From the NCBI GenBank assembly GCA_017525805.1, contig JAFXSH010000174.1:27308-91307 (forward strand): a stretch of 64,000 nucleotides of DNA. Reading direction: 5' to 3'. Below the pieces are notes generated by a model, which was not told where the DNA came from, did not search any database, and saw only the letters and a list, made by a program, of their open reading frames with translations. Below are positions 14,925-25,894 of this stretch, in pieces (position 1 is the first letter of the stretch; every line of letters begins with the position of its first letter). The DNA is from Clostridia bacterium (GTDB taxonomy: Bacteria; Bacillota_A; Clostridia; Christensenellales; Aristaeellaceae). A program made the translations under genes and the position numbers.

Positions 14925-15509
14925 TTACTCCTCCGAAATCTCGTCCAGGGTCATGGCGAAGCCGGGCACGCACTGGCTCATGAAATCCTGGACCTCGGGC
15001 AAATCGACCTGATCCAGGAATTTTTTCACGGACTTGCGGGCGGATTCAAATTCCAGGTTGCCGCTTTTGCGTTCTTCCAGGCATTTGATGTAGGCGCAGA
15101 TGCGGTCGGCGGCCTTGACCAGCTTCCATTCGTCGGTGGTTTCGTCGTGGGCGATGAGGGGGGTGTAATACTCCCGAAGGTCGGGGGGCAGCATGGAGAT
15201 CAGCTTCTGGGCGGCGATGATTTCCAGCTTGTTGTATTCCGTCTTGATGGCGGGATTGTGGTGCTTGATGGGGGTGGGCAAATCGCCGGTGATCACTTCG
15301 CTGGCGTCATGGTACATGGCAAGGGCCATGACGTATTCGGCGTTGTAATGCTTTTGATGGCGCACGTTGCCCATGACGGCGATGGCGTGGGCGATCATGG
15401 CGGTCTGCAGGGCGTGTTCCATGTCGTTTTCCGGCAGGGTATTGCGCATCAGGCCCCAGCGCTGAATGAATTTCATGCGGTTGATGTAGGCAAAAAAATG
15501 GTGCTCCAT
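14925..15509 (-). CDS. yfbR: HD-domain 5'-deoxynucleotidase (YfbR-like)
   Basis: A 194-residue HD-superfamily phosphohydrolase. It begins EHHFFAYINRMKFIQRWGLM, has the metal-binding His of MEHALQTAMIAHAIA, the HD pair in MYHDASEVITGDLPTPIK, and a later Asp in KAADRICAYIKCLEER. These match YfbR, which removes the phosphate from deoxynucleoside 5'-monophosphates, including dUMP. Downstream come a dUTPase, which makes dUMP, and deoD, so the region suits deoxynucleotide salvage. The start has AAGGAGA 8 bases upstream and is divergent from the thiT riboswitch promoter. Confidence 0.9.
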   Translation of the reverse strand: MEHHFFAYINRMKFIQRWGLMRNTLPENDMEHALQTAMIAHAIAVMGNVRHQKHYNAEYVMALAMYHDASEVITGDLPTPIKHHNPAIKTEYNKLEIIAAQKLISMLPPDLREYYTPLIAHDETTDEWKLVKAADRICAYIKCLEERKSGNLEFESARKSVKKFLDQVDLPEVQDFMSQCVPGFAMTLDEISEE

Positions 15510-15521
15510 GGCGATATCTCC

Positions 15522-15549
15522 TTGACATATGGTGGGATCGTGCTATAAT
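15522..15549 (+). promoter_or_regulatory. sigma-A promoter of the TPP riboswitch-thiT unit
   Basis: TTGACA (15522-15527), 16 bases, TATAAT (15544-15549). The predicted start, near 15556, is just before riboswitch helix P1. Confidence 0.85.
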
Positions 15550-15556
15550 GAAACAG

Positions 15557-15639
15557 CATCCGCTGGGGGCGCCGCGAAAAGCGGCTGAGAGAGAACCCTT
15601 GGAACCTGTGTAGGTCATCCTACCGTAGGGAAGCGGCGC
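15557..15639 (+). ncRNA. TPP riboswitch (THI element)
   Basis: The conserved blocks occur in order: P1 strand CCGCT (15560-15564), a GCCGC/GCGGC hairpin (15571-15585), CTGAGA (15585-15590), ACCCTT (15595-15600), GAACCTG (15602-15608), a GTAGG...CCTAC helix and CCGTAGGGA (15623-15631), closed by AGCGG (15632-15636). It binds thiamine pyrophosphate. The thiamine transporter gene directly downstream and the terminator between them fit repression by premature termination when TPP is plentiful. Confidence 0.95.
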
Positions 15640-15670
15640 GCGGGCTTCTGGGTCCGTGATTCGTTCGTTT

Positions 15671-15697
15671 CCCACATGCGCAGGCGTGTGGGTTTTT
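15671..15697 (+). terminator. regulatory terminator of the TPP riboswitch
   Basis: CCCACATGC pairs with GCGTGTGGG (one wobble) followed by TTTTT, between the riboswitch and thiT. It is the expected expression platform. Confidence 0.8.
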
Positions 15698-15731
15698 CAT
15701 TTGCATGCGGAATACAAAAGGAGGAAGTTTT

Positions 15732-16400
15732 ATGTCTGAATGGTTCAACGACGCGTTTTCCAAGTTCGGCAAGGTTTCGGGCGTCACCTGGATCGCCTTG
15801 GGCGTTGTGGCGGCGCTGGGGCTGATCGTGCTGGCGGTGAGCATGTCCAAAAAGAAGTGGACGGCCAAAATGATCGCGTTCGGCGCGCTGGCCATCGCTC
15901 TGTCTTTCGTGCTCAGCTGCGTGCGGCTGTACCGTATGCCCACGGGTGGCAGCGTCACGCCCGGCAGTATGCTGCCGCTCATGCTGTTCTCCGTCAGCTT
16001 CGGCATGGGCCCCGGCCTGGTGGCGGGGCTGGCCTACGGCCTGCTCCAATATTTACAGGGCGGCTGGTGGCTGAATGTGTGGCAATTCCTGCTGGATTAT
16101 CTGCTGGCTTTCGCCGCGCTGGGCCTGGCGGGCATTGCCCACAACAAAAAGGAACACTGGCTGTATCTGTCGATCCCCGTGGCGGCCTTGGGCCGGGCTG
16201 TATGCGCCATTTTAGCGGGGCTCATGTGGGTGGCCGATACGCCGCTGGAGGAATTGACCATCGGCTCTATCCAGTTCAATTCTCCCCTGCTGTACTCCGT
16301 CGTATATAACGGCGCGTACCTGATCCCCGACACCCTGATCTGCCTGCTGCTGGCGTTCCTGATCGCAAAGCCTCTGGTCAGGATCATGAAAACGAAGTAA
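15732..16400 (+). CDS. thiT: ECF thiamine transporter S component ThiT
   Basis: A 222-residue membrane protein with six or so hydrophobic helices. It shows the ThiT-like pattern MIAFGALAIALSFVLSCVRL, RMPTGGSVTPGSMLPLMLFS, LLQYLQGGWW and QFLLDYLLAFAALGLAG, the regions that line the thiamine pocket. As an S component it needs a separate EcfT/EcfA module, not present here. The TPP riboswitch upstream confirms the thiamine role. AGGAGG lies 7 bases before the ATG; a frame-open upstream ATG at 15705 lacks such a site. Confidence 0.95.
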   Translation: MSEWFNDAFSKFGKVSGVTWIALGVVAALGLIVLAVSMSKKKWTAKMIAFGALAIALSFVLSCVRLYRMPTGGSVTPGSMLPLMLFSVSFGMGPGLVAGLAYGLLQYLQGGWWLNVWQFLLDYLLAFAALGLAGIAHNKKEHWLYLSIPVAALGRAVCAILAGLMWVADTPLEELTIGSIQFNSPLLYSVVYNGAYLIPDTLICLLLAFLIAKPLVRIMKTK

Positions 16401-16412
16401 TTCAGGAAAGAC

Positions 16413-16447
16413 AGCCTTGAAAGCATATTGCCTTCAAGGCTTTTTTT
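16413..16447 (+). terminator. intrinsic terminator of thiT
   Basis: AGCCTTGAA (16413-16421) pairs with TTCAAGGCT (16433-16441), followed by a run of seven T. It also separates the convergent rqcP gene. Confidence 0.9.
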
Positions 16448-16472
16448 GACCAAAAAGCGGAAAGATCGGGGT

Positions 16473-16745
16473 TTATCCCCGTTCCGCGGCGATTTCGGGG
16501 CTTTCCTCCAGCACCCGGTACATTTCGGCGGCGTTTTCCTTGCGCACTACTTCTTTCACATCGGTGATCTCATAGCGGCCCACCCGATTGCCGAAGCGAA
16601 TTTCCATCACGTCGCCTTCCTTGACTTCTGCCCCGGCCTTGGCGACCTTGCCGTTGACGGTGACGCGGCCGCCGTCGCAGGCTTCCTTAGCCACGGTGCG
16701 GCGCTTGATGATGCGGGAAACCTTCAAATATTTATCCAGACGCAA
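16473..16745 (-). CDS. rqcP: RqcP (YabO), S4-domain ribosome quality-control factor
   Basis: A 90-residue S4 RNA-binding protein: MRLDKYLKVSRIIKRRTVAK, then GGRVTVNGKVAKAGAEVKEG. Length and sequence match YabO/RqcP, which works with RqcH in adding alanine tails to peptides on stalled 50S subunits. Its place after mazG and hup is the conserved yab order of Bacillota, which favours RqcP over the heat-shock Hsp15 homologue. Confidence 0.93.
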   Translation of the reverse strand: MRLDKYLKVSRIIKRRTVAKEACDGGRVTVNGKVAKAGAEVKEGDVMEIRFGNRVGRYEITDVKEVVRKENAAEMYRVLEESPEIAAERG

Positions 16746-16830
16746 AAATACTCACCTCTATAAGAAAAAGTAAATTATTCAGCCTCCAGTGAAAAAACGC
16801 CGGAGTAACGGCATCAACGGGGGGATTGCC

Positions 16831-17049
16831 AAGGGGGACACCCCCTTGACTGTAATCCGCAGCGACGGCGTGTACGTCGCGAGGACGAAAAATTTCTGTA
16901 AGGAGCGTAGACGACTGAAAGAAATTTTTCTTCCCTGCGGTTTTTCCGCCCGGGAGGCCGAAGGCCGAGAGGAAAAACCGAGGAGGGGCACGCGGGGGGG
17001 ATGAAATCCCCGCCCGCGGTTACTACGAATCCGAAGGATGAGTAGTAAC
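16831..17049. repeat. dense array of inverted repeats; possible structured RNA or mobile repeat
   Basis: This stretch fills the 350-base gap between rqcP and hup. Hairpins in order: AAGGGGG/CCCCCTT (16831-16847); GCGACG/CGTCGC (16862-16880); GAAAAATTTCT/AGAAATTTTTC (16887-16930); CGGTTTTTCC/GGAAAAACCG (16938-16980) with inner GGCC-GAA-GGCC; GCGGG GGGGAT-GAA-ATCCCC CCCGC (16992-17017); GTTACTAC/GTAGTAAC (17019-17049) with inner ATCC-GAA-GGAT set between GA/GA steps. The GAA triloop recurs three times. Short ORFs across it lack ribosome sites and look spurious. No Rfam-type family was recognised. It could be an RNA, a composite repeat or degraded mobile DNA. Confidence 0.65.
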
Positions 17050-17058
17050 AGAAAGAAA

Positions 17059-17080
17059 AGCCGCGCCAGAAGGCACGGCT
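17059..17080 (-). terminator. intrinsic terminator of hup
   Basis: On the minus strand AGCCGTGCC, TTCT, GGCGCGGCT (one wobble pair) is followed by TTTCTTTC, 16 bases after the hup stop. Confidence 0.75.
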
Positions 17081-17096
17081 TAGAGGCATTACAAAA

Positions 17097-17369
17097 TCAG
17101 TTCAGGCTGTCCTTCAGGGCCTTGCCAACCTTGAAAGCGGCGGTCTTGCTGGCGTCGATCTTGATTTCTTCGCCGGTACGGGGATTGCGGGCGGTGCGGG
17201 CGGGGCGGACCTTGCTTTCAAAGGTGCCAAAGCCGACCAACTGAACCTTGTCGCCAGCCTTCAGGGTTTCGGTAACTACTTCCACAAAAGCGCCCAGCGC
17301 CTTTTCGGCATCCTTCTTGGACAGTTCGGCCTTCTGAGCCAGGGCAACGATCAATTCGGACTTGTTCAT
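17097..17369 (-). CDS. hup: HU-family nucleoid protein
   Basis: A 90-residue HU/HBsu-type protein: MNKSELIVALAQKAELSKKD, VQLVGFGTFESKVRPARTAR, NPRTGEEIKI, all at canonical positions, including the Pro at the tip of the DNA-binding arm. It bends and compacts DNA. The ATG follows GGAGGG; the frame stays open upstream but without homology. It has its own promoter within the end of mazG and its own terminator. Confidence 0.97.
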   Translation of the reverse strand: MNKSELIVALAQKAELSKKDAEKALGAFVEVVTETLKAGDKVQLVGFGTFESKVRPARTARNPRTGEEIKIDASKTAAFKVGKALKDSLN

Positions 17370-17409
17370 GAATAAACCCTCCATTGCATTGTTTGTGTTC
17401 GCCCGGGCG

Positions 17410-18840
17410 TCAAGCCTGCGGGCAATTTTTGTTCCTCTCCCAGTATACATCCATTTCTGATATTGTCAAGTCCTGAAAGCGTTTTCCTGCCTGTAAAATC
17501 GCGGTTTCCATGGCGGAAAAACGATTTATGAACTTTTTGGTGGCTTTTTCCAGCGCCTCCCCGGCATCGATGCCTGCCAAACGGGCGGAATTGACGCAGG
17601 CGAAGAACAAATCGCCGAACTCCATTTCCAGGCCGCCGGTGGGTGCGTTCAGTTCCGCCAGCACCTCGTCCGCTTCCTCATACACCTTTTTGAGGGCATG
17701 CTGGGCGTCGGGATCGACGAAGCCCACATCCTGGGCCTTTTTCTGCACCTTTGCGGCGCGCATGAGGGGCGGCAGGCCGGGGGAGACGGCCCGCAGCACT
17801 TCGGACTGGGTTTTGAAGCCCCTTTCCTCGTTTTTGATCTTTTCCCAGTTTTTCAGCACTTCTTCGGCGGTTTCGCAGTGATCGGAGCCGAAAATATGGC
17901 GGTGCCGGGCGATCATCTTGCGGCAGATGCAGGTGGTCACGTCGGAGAGCTCAAAGGTGCCGTACTGACGGCCAATATTGGCCTGGAAGACCACTTGCAG
18001 CAGCACGTCGCCCAATTCGTCCGCCACGTGATCCCAATCGCCCTCCGCCACAGCGGCGGCGGTCTCGTAGGCTTCCTCGATGAGGTACTTGCGCAGGGAT
18101 TCGTGATTTTGTTCCCTATCCCAGGGACAGCCGTTTTCGCCGCGCAGGATACCCATGACCCGCACCAAATCATAGAAATCAAAGCGTTTGCGGTCCGTAA
18201 GCGCCAAGGGCGGCAGCAGCGCGGCGCAGGTGTGGTCATATTTCTTCTGCCGGTCCAGATCAGATAGGGGGATTTCCACATATTCGCGGATAGGCGCGTC
18301 AGACGGCGGGAAGAACAGCACCGGCTGGTCCGGATCATACCAGTCCAGCAATTGCAGCTTGCAGTCACCTATGAGGATTTTGGAATCGCATTCCAAAATG
18401 AGCAGGGGATTCTGTATGGCGGTGATATTCAGGCTGCTGGCCGTCTGTATCTCGATTTTTTCCTGGGCCGGGGCAGCAGCCAGGAAGGGAGCAGAAAGGG
18501 GCATGCCCGGCAGCACCGTCACGTCCGTTTGCGCCCGCAGGGCGGCCACCGTTTCGTCGGCGGAAGCGTCAAACACCGCGTAGCAAAGCGCCTGCTCTTC
18601 CGCCGCTTGCAGCAGGTATGTCACGGCCCGCTCCTTCAATTCCTCAAAATCCTCGCATGCCTCATGCAGGAAATCCAGCGTTTCAAATTGTACCCCGATT
18701 TCCGCCAAATAATCCGCCGCGTCGCAGCGCAGACGGGTACGCAGGATCACTTTTTCGGCCTTTTGCAGGGCGCTGATGGCGCCGAGGGTCAAAAAATCCC
18801 GGTTTCCGGGGCCAAGGGTAACAACCGTTATTGTTTTCAC
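17410..18840 (-). CDS. mazG: YabN-type protein: TP-methylase-like domain fused to MazG
   Basis: A 476-residue fusion. Residues 1-210 form a tetrapyrrole-methylase-like fold (ITVVTLGPGNRDFLTLGAIS at the start). Residues about 225-476 form MazG: FYDLVRVMGILRGENGCPWD, HESLRKYLIEEAYE, and a second EExxE set in KKVYEEADEVLAELN with GDLFFACVN. MazG hydrolyses nucleoside triphosphates to monophosphates, cleaning aberrant nucleotides; the methylase half of YabN has no firmly assigned substrate. GTG is chosen because GGAGG lies 8 bases upstream and it overlaps the flippase stop as GTGA. Confidence 0.92.
   Translation of the reverse strand: MKTITVVTLGPGNRDFLTLGAISALQKAEKVILRTRLRCDAADYLAEIGVQFETLDFLHEACEDFEELKERAVTYLLQAAEEQALCYAVFDASADETVAALRAQTDVTVLPGMPLSAPFLAAAPAQEKIEIQTASSLNITAIQNPLLILECDSKILIGDCKLQLLDWYDPDQPVLFFPPSDAPIREYVEIPLSDLDRQKKYDHTCAALLPPLALTDRKRFDFYDLVRVMGILRGENGCPWDREQNHESLRKYLIEEAYETAAAVAEGDWDHVADELGDVLLQVVFQANIGRQYGTFELSDVTTCICRKMIARHRHIFGSDHCETAEEVLKNWEKIKNEERGFKTQSEVLRAVSPGLPPLMRAAKVQKKAQDVGFVDPDAQHALKKVYEEADEVLAELNAPTGGLEMEFGDLFFACVNSARLAGIDAGEALEKATKKFINRFSAMETAILQAGKRFQDLTISEMDVYWERNKNCPQA
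17442..17469 (-). promoter_or_regulatory. sigma-A promoter of hup inside the 3' end of mazG
   Basis: TTGACA (17464-17469), 16 bases, TATACT (17442-17447). It lets the abundant HU protein be expressed apart from mazG. Confidence 0.7.
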
Positions 18841-20438
18841 TTTATGAACCTCCTGACCTTGGCGGGCAAGTCCTCCTTGCTGATGGCACCGGTTTTCAGG
18901 GCAGAAAAGACGTAAACAGCCGCGCCTAAGCCCACGCACAGCAGGATGCCAGCCGTCAGCTTAAAGCCGTTCAGGTTGCCGGGATAACCAAAGCCGAAGG
19001 TCCAAACCGCGTATACCACCCCGCCCATGAGGGCGGCGCAGGCGAAAGGCTTGATGACCACGTCTAAGACGTTAAAGCGGTAGCCGGTATACTTGCCCAC
19101 GAAGTACAGATTAGGGATCATACTGGCGGTGTAGCAGAGCAGGGAGGCCCAGGGAGCGCCATGGATGTCCACGCCGGGGATGCGCACTAAGGTATAGTTC
19201 AGAGCGATTTTCATGATCACGCCGATCACCAGGGTGTACATGGGGATGCGCTGCTTGCCCGCGCCTTGGAGGATGCCGCTGGTGGCCTGCACCATGGTAA
19301 AGAGCACGATAGTGAGGGAGGAAATCTGCAAAAGCTCCGCCGCCACGTCCAGCTGGGGGCCGTTATAGCTGCCCCGGTAGCACAGGTATAGGATGGGCTG
19401 GGCCAGCAAACTCATGCCCACGGAGCAGGGGAAGCCGATCACCGCCGCCATGCGCAGGCCGATGCCCGCTTCCTTGGCCACGTATTCCCTTTCGCCCCGG
19501 GCCAGGCCGCTGGCAATGTCCGGCACCAGGTTGGTGCTCATGGCCATGGCCAGGGCCGTGGGCACGTTAATGAGGGTGAGCACAGGCCCGGCACACGCGC
19601 CGTAGCGGATCAAGGCGTCTTCCCGCGCCATGCCCGCGCCCTCCATGAGCTGGGTGAGCATGATGCTGTCGATGAACCCCGCCAGGGGCACGATGCAGGC
19701 CCCCAAGGTAATGGGCACGGCCACCAGGATCAGACGCCGGGTAATGAACTGGTCGGTGAGGGTTTCGCCGTCGGGCCGCTGGGGGATGGCGTTCAGGGCC
19801 CTGTCCGCCTGCTTATGCCGGAACAGCATGAACAGCAGCGCCGCGCCTTCCGCCGTGGTGCTGCCAAGCAATGCCCCCGCCGCGCCCAGCGCCACACCGC
19901 CTTTTTGCATGCCGAGCCAGGCCAGGGGCAGGGCGATGAACACGCGCCCGATCTGCTCGATCAATTGGGAAACGGCGGTGGGTACCATGTTCCGCTGCCC
20001 CTGCAAAAAGCCCCGGAACGCGCTCATGGTGCATACGAAGAACAGGCTGGGGGCAATCGCCATGTAGCCCGCTTTCGTTTCCGCCGTGCCCTGCCACGCC
20101 GCCAACTGCCCGGAAAACGCCAGCATCAGCAGGGTGGTCAGCAGGCCCAGGACGAACAGCATGCGCATGGCCAGCTTAAAAATACGCCGGGCGTTGTTTG
20201 GGTCCTCCACCGTCACATAATGGGCCACCATGCGGGAAATGGCCACGGGCAGACCAGCGGAGGAAATCGTCAGCAGCAGGTTGTACGCCGGGTACACCTT
20301 ATGGTACACCCCCATGCCCTCCGGCCCGATGAGGTGCGCCAGAGGGATGCGGTACAGCACCCCCACCACCTTGCAGATGATCCCCGCCACGCCCAAAATG
20401 GATACGCCGCCGATCAGGGTTTTTTGCTTTGCTGTCAC
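18837..20438 (-). CDS. SpoVB/MurJ-type polysaccharide flippase (YabM-like)
   Basis: A 533-residue MATE/MVF-superfamily protein with about 14 membrane helices. It starts LIGGVSILGVAGIICKVVGV, then YRIPLAHLIGPEGMGVYHKV and SAGLPVAISRMVAHY, typical of the SpoVB/YabM/YtgP group that flips lipid-linked peptidoglycan or other polysaccharide precursors. Its place immediately before mazG matches yabM-yabN of Bacillus. GTG start with GGAG about 8 bases upstream. SpoVB itself acts in spore cortex formation, so a sporulation or general envelope role are both possible. Confidence 0.9.
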   Translation of the reverse strand: MTAKQKTLIGGVSILGVAGIICKVVGVLYRIPLAHLIGPEGMGVYHKVYPAYNLLLTISSAGLPVAISRMVAHYVTVEDPNNARRIFKLAMRMLFVLGLLTTLLMLAFSGQLAAWQGTAETKAGYMAIAPSLFFVCTMSAFRGFLQGQRNMVPTAVSQLIEQIGRVFIALPLAWLGMQKGGVALGAAGALLGSTTAEGAALLFMLFRHKQADRALNAIPQRPDGETLTDQFITRRLILVAVPITLGACIVPLAGFIDSIMLTQLMEGAGMAREDALIRYGACAGPVLTLINVPTALAMAMSTNLVPDIASGLARGEREYVAKEAGIGLRMAAVIGFPCSVGMSLLAQPILYLCYRGSYNGPQLDVAAELLQISSLTIVLFTMVQATSGILQGAGKQRIPMYTLVIGVIMKIALNYTLVRIPGVDIHGAPWASLLCYTASMIPNLYFVGKYTGYRFNVLDVVIKPFACAALMGGVVYAVWTFGFGYPGNLNGFKLTAGILLCVGLGAAVYVFSALKTGAISKEDLPAKVRRFIK

Positions 20439-20512
20439 AGGAAGTCTCCTTTTTTGTGTTAGATGCGGCTGTTCAGCCGAGCTTCATTTCGCGGTTTGCG
20501 GGATGTCACGCC

Positions 20513-20617
20513 GTAGGGGCGGATAATATCCGCCCGCCATTTCCGGATGTCACAATCGCCGCAAAATCCAGCAAAATCAACATGTTACGAGGGCGGGCGG
20601 ATATTATCCGCCCCTAC
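20513..20617. repeat. MITE-like element with perfect 26-base terminal inverted repeats
   Basis: The end at 20513-20538 (GTAGGGGCGGATAATATCCG and on) is the exact complement of 20592-20617, and each end is itself nearly palindromic (GGCGGATAATATCCGCC). The 53-base centre is non-coding. It fills the gap between the flippase and DUF2442 genes. Size and symmetry suggest a non-autonomous mobile element or a REP-like sequence; no target-site duplication was evident. Confidence 0.8.
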
Positions 20618-20672
20618 ATCCGAAAACCAAACAATTCGAGGAAACCCGGCTCGACTGAACAGAAACAAAATA

Positions 20673-20924
20673 TCATGATTCAAAGGGGACACTGCATTCA
20701 TACAAGTGCTCCGGCGCGATATCCACATCGTCGCGCCAGACCACCGTGCCGTATTCCGCTCTGGCCCGCATGAAAAAAGGCAGGCTTTTCAATTCCGCGC
20801 ATACCTTCTTTTCCAGCAGAGGCCGGGCGTCATAAATACGCTTTTCCCCGTTTTCAAAGGTCAGCAGTATGGTATAGTCCGGACGGGGCTGCACGGACGC
20901 CACACACCAAATGGGGTTTGCCAT
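20673..20924 (-). CDS. DUF2442 domain protein
   Basis: An 83-residue protein with the DUF2442 pattern: an N-terminal WCVASVQPRPDYTILLTFEN strand pair, then GEKRIYDARPLLEKK and a C-terminal VVWRDDVDIAPEHLYE. DUF2442 proteins are small and often sit in toxin-antitoxin-like or mobile contexts; no partner DUF4160 gene is seen here. It lies between a MITE-like repeat and a BspA lipoprotein. Confidence 0.8.
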   Translation of the reverse strand: MANPIWCVASVQPRPDYTILLTFENGEKRIYDARPLLEKKVCAELKSLPFFMRARAEYGTVVWRDDVDIAPEHLYECSVPFES

Positions 20925-20969
20925 GGAAGCACCTCAAAATACAGGAAAATGAAATGGCTATTGAATGAA

Positions 20970-22433
20970 TCAGTTGTTCAGCCAGTCTAAAATATCTGGG
21001 TAGGTGTAATTCAAATTGTTGTCTTTGCAGTATTGACGCGCATAGCTATCCCGACCCACAGTGAAAAGCAAGTCTTCGGGACACCCCCAAAACGCCCTGT
21101 TTCCAATAGAAGTAACGCTGTCGGGAATCGTTATGATTGTCAGGCTATGACAATCAGAAAACGCATGATCTCCAATGGAAACGACGCTATTGGGAATAGT
21201 GATGGAAGTTAGACTGGAGCACAAGTCAAATGCCCTATCCCCAATGGAAGTGACGCTGTCGGGAATCGAAATGGACGCTAAATTGGAACACTCAGAAAAT
21301 GTCCAATTTCCAATGGAGGTAACACTCTCGGGAATCGAAATGGAAGTAAGGTTGGAACATTTGTAAAATGCGTAATCCCCCATAACCGTGATACTGTTGG
21401 GAATGGTAACAGATACCAAGCTGGAACACCTATAAAACACCGAATTTTCAATAGAAGTGACGCCGTTGGGAATCGTAATGTTTGTAAGGCCGGAGCAATT
21501 GGAAAACGCTAATTCTCCAATGGAAATGACGCTATCGGGAATGAAAACGGAAGTCAAACTGGTACAATTGGAAAACGCAAAATCTCCAATGATCCGAATG
21601 CCCACTGGTATCTGATAATCTGTTCTCTGCTTCCCTTTGGGATAACAAACCAACCGCTTATCTTGTTTTGAAAAAAGGACACCATCAATAACCGCCAGCG
21701 CAGGTTGATCCGGAGAAACGATTACTTCAGAGAGATTATCACAGCTTACAAATGGATTATTACCCACTTCGATAACACTATCAGGGATAGACACAGTAGT
21801 CAGGCTGGAACAATTGCAAAATGCCCTATCTCCAATGATCTGAATCCCTAACGGAATTTGATATTCCGTTTGCTGTTTCCACTGGGGATAATAGATTAAC
21901 CGCTTATCGGGTTTTGAAAGCAGAACTTCGTCTATAATCGTAAGGGTAGGATGATCGGAAGAAACAGTGATTTTTATGAGCTTTTCACAGCCCATAAAAG
22001 GATTGCTGCCAATATAAATAACACTGTCAGGAATGGTAAAACTAACTAAATTAGGACAACCAGCAAATGCCCTATTCCCGATGTAAGTGACGCTATTTGG
22101 GACTGTTATGGAAGATAGGCTGGAACACCAGTAAAATGCCTCATCTGCAATGCAAGTGACGCTGTTGGGAATAGCAACGGAAATCAGATTGGAACATTGG
22201 AAAAACGCTTTATTTCCAATGGTAGAAATCTTATATCCGTCCAGTTGGTCCGGAATGGTTATTCCTTCATCGTTTCCATTATATCTTGTTATCTCCGCCG
22301 TACCGTCATCCAGCAGAATATAGATATAATCTCCGCTGGTGAAGATTTCCGGTTCCGTTTCCTCGGCACAGGCGGTCAGGCACAGGGAAAGAAGCAGCAG
22401 GGCAATGAGGACGGCAGAAAGCGTCTGTTTCAT
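20970..22433 (-). CDS. BspA-type leucine-rich-repeat lipoprotein
   Basis: A 487-residue lipoprotein: signal peptide with lipobox LTAC (Cys22), then about 16 BspA/LRR_5 repeats of roughly 23 residues (pattern [20 protein letters not shown]). Such proteins sit on the surface and bind host or microbial ligands. Base composition is clearly poorer in GC than its neighbours, and repeats are well conserved at the DNA level, suggesting recent transfer or internal duplication. Two inserts (each starting [14 protein letters not shown] or [14 protein letters not shown]) replace a repeat with a longer unit. GGAGG lies before the ATG. Confidence 0.92.
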   Translation of the reverse strand: MKQTLSAVLIALLLLSLCLTACAEETEPEIFTSGDYIYILLDDGTAEITRYNGNDEGITIPDQLDGYKISTIGNKAFFQCSNLISVAIPNSVTCIADEAFYWCSSLSSITVPNSVTYIGNRAFAGCPNLVSFTIPDSVIYIGSNPFMGCEKLIKITVSSDHPTLTIIDEVLLSKPDKRLIYYPQWKQQTEYQIPLGIQIIGDRAFCNCSSLTTVSIPDSVIEVGNNPFVSCDNLSEVIVSPDQPALAVIDGVLFSKQDKRLVCYPKGKQRTDYQIPVGIRIIGDFAFSNCTSLTSVFIPDSVISIGELAFSNCSGLTNITIPNGVTSIENSVFYRCSSLVSVTIPNSITVMGDYAFYKCSNLTSISIPESVTSIGNWTFSECSNLASISIPDSVTSIGDRAFDLCSSLTSITIPNSVVSIGDHAFSDCHSLTIITIPDSVTSIGNRAFWGCPEDLLFTVGRDSYARQYCKDNNLNYTYPDILDWLNN

Positions 22434-22468
22434 GGGGCGAGCCTCCTTAATTATTTAAAAGAAACAAT

Positions 22469-22969
22469 TCACGGTACGCGATGCAGCAAATCAAGCGCAT
22501 CCTGAATCAGCCGTTCGCTGATGTGGCGATTCGCTTTTCTGATTCGCTCCAGGGCTGCTTCCGTTTCCTGTGCGGTAAGAATACTTTCACGGAAAGCATT
22601 GACAAGCACGCCGATGCTGCCCATGATTTTCAGGCCCATATCGGTTGCCACCCTTCGGCCTTGAAACTCATCCATTAACAGCAAATCCGCTTGCTGTTCA
22701 TCCGCGTATACAATGGCTTCGCTTTCGCCCAAATCCAGCCCTGCCGCCCGCCGAAGAATGGATACCGCATTGGCGTTTTCAATATGAACCACGCGAATAA
22801 ACGGACTGTCTTGTATCAAAACCGCTTCCTCTGAAAACAATTCATTGGAAGTCAATTCCTGATACACGGCGTCCGGAATAATTACATCTCCAAACAGCTT
22901 GTTCAATACGTTAAGCTGTTGGGCTTTCATGAGCGTAATAAGCGGCGTGGCGTCCGATACGACAATCAT
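22469..22969 (-). CDS. PIN-domain toxin (DUF3368 family)
   Basis: A 166-residue PIN-fold protein: VVSDATPLITLMKA with the first acidic residue, LDLGESEAIVYADEQ with the Glu and Asp of the active site, and LLLMDEFQGRRVATDMGLKI. PIN toxins are magnesium-dependent ribonucleases. It overlaps the upstream UPF0175 gene by 4 bases (ATGA), the typical order for DUF3368/UPF0175 pairs. Confidence 0.88.
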   Translation of the reverse strand: MIVVSDATPLITLMKAQQLNVLNKLFGDVIIPDAVYQELTSNELFSEEAVLIQDSPFIRVVHIENANAVSILRRAAGLDLGESEAIVYADEQQADLLLMDEFQGRRVATDMGLKIMGSIGVLVNAFRESILTAQETEAALERIRKANRHISERLIQDALDLLHRVP

Positions 22970-23247
22970 GCTTTTTTCCCTTTCAGTTCATCGAAAACCG
23001 CCAAATCAGCCAGCAATTCTTCTTTGCTCTGATCCAGATAGGGCAGGCCACGGCTATTATAGAATTCGATCAAATCCCATTTGCGCACGCCCAAAATTTC
23101 GGCGGCCCGCCCATGGGACATCCTGCCGGTTTTGATCAGCCCGTACAGCATCAGGGCATTGCGTTCAAAATCCTGTTCCTGCCCGTAAGTAGTCAGGAAG
23201 GGAACCATATCCTTGGGAACGCGAACCGAAAAATTGACCATTTCCAT
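22966..23247 (-). CDS. UPF0175-family antitoxin
   Basis: A 93-residue protein: MEMVNFSVRVPKDMVPFL, then YGLIKTGRMSHGRAAEILGV with a helix-turn-helix-like element and RKWDLIEFYNSRGLPY. UPF0175 proteins are the presumed DNA-binding antitoxins of DUF3368 PIN toxins. The ATG at 23247 is chosen because GGAGG lies 8 bases upstream; a GTG three codons earlier overlaps that site. Confidence 0.87.
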   Translation of the reverse strand: MEMVNFSVRVPKDMVPFLTTYGQEQDFERNALMLYGLIKTGRMSHGRAAEILGVRKWDLIEFYNSRGLPYLDQSKEELLADLAVFDELKGKKA

Positions 23248-23299
23248 GGATTGCACCTCCTATTCGGTTTGGGTGTTGATTCGTCAATATCCAAAATCC

Positions 23300-23321
23300 G
23301 CCTTCCCCAAATTGGGAAGGC
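23300..23321 (-). terminator. probable terminator of gyrA
   Basis: GCCTTCCC pairs with GGGAAGGC with a 6-base loop, followed on the minus strand by GGATTTTGG. The T-run is short, so efficiency is uncertain. Confidence 0.55.
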
Positions 23322-23328
23322 AGGAAGA

Positions 23329-25863
<2,535 letters not shown>

Positions 25864-25894
25864 GAAAAGAACATCCTTTCAGGAGATTTTTTCG

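Noticed and set aside
16789..17004. Short open frames across the structured gap between rqcP and hup
   Set aside because: They lack ribosome sites and run through perfect inverted repeats; protein coding is unlikely.
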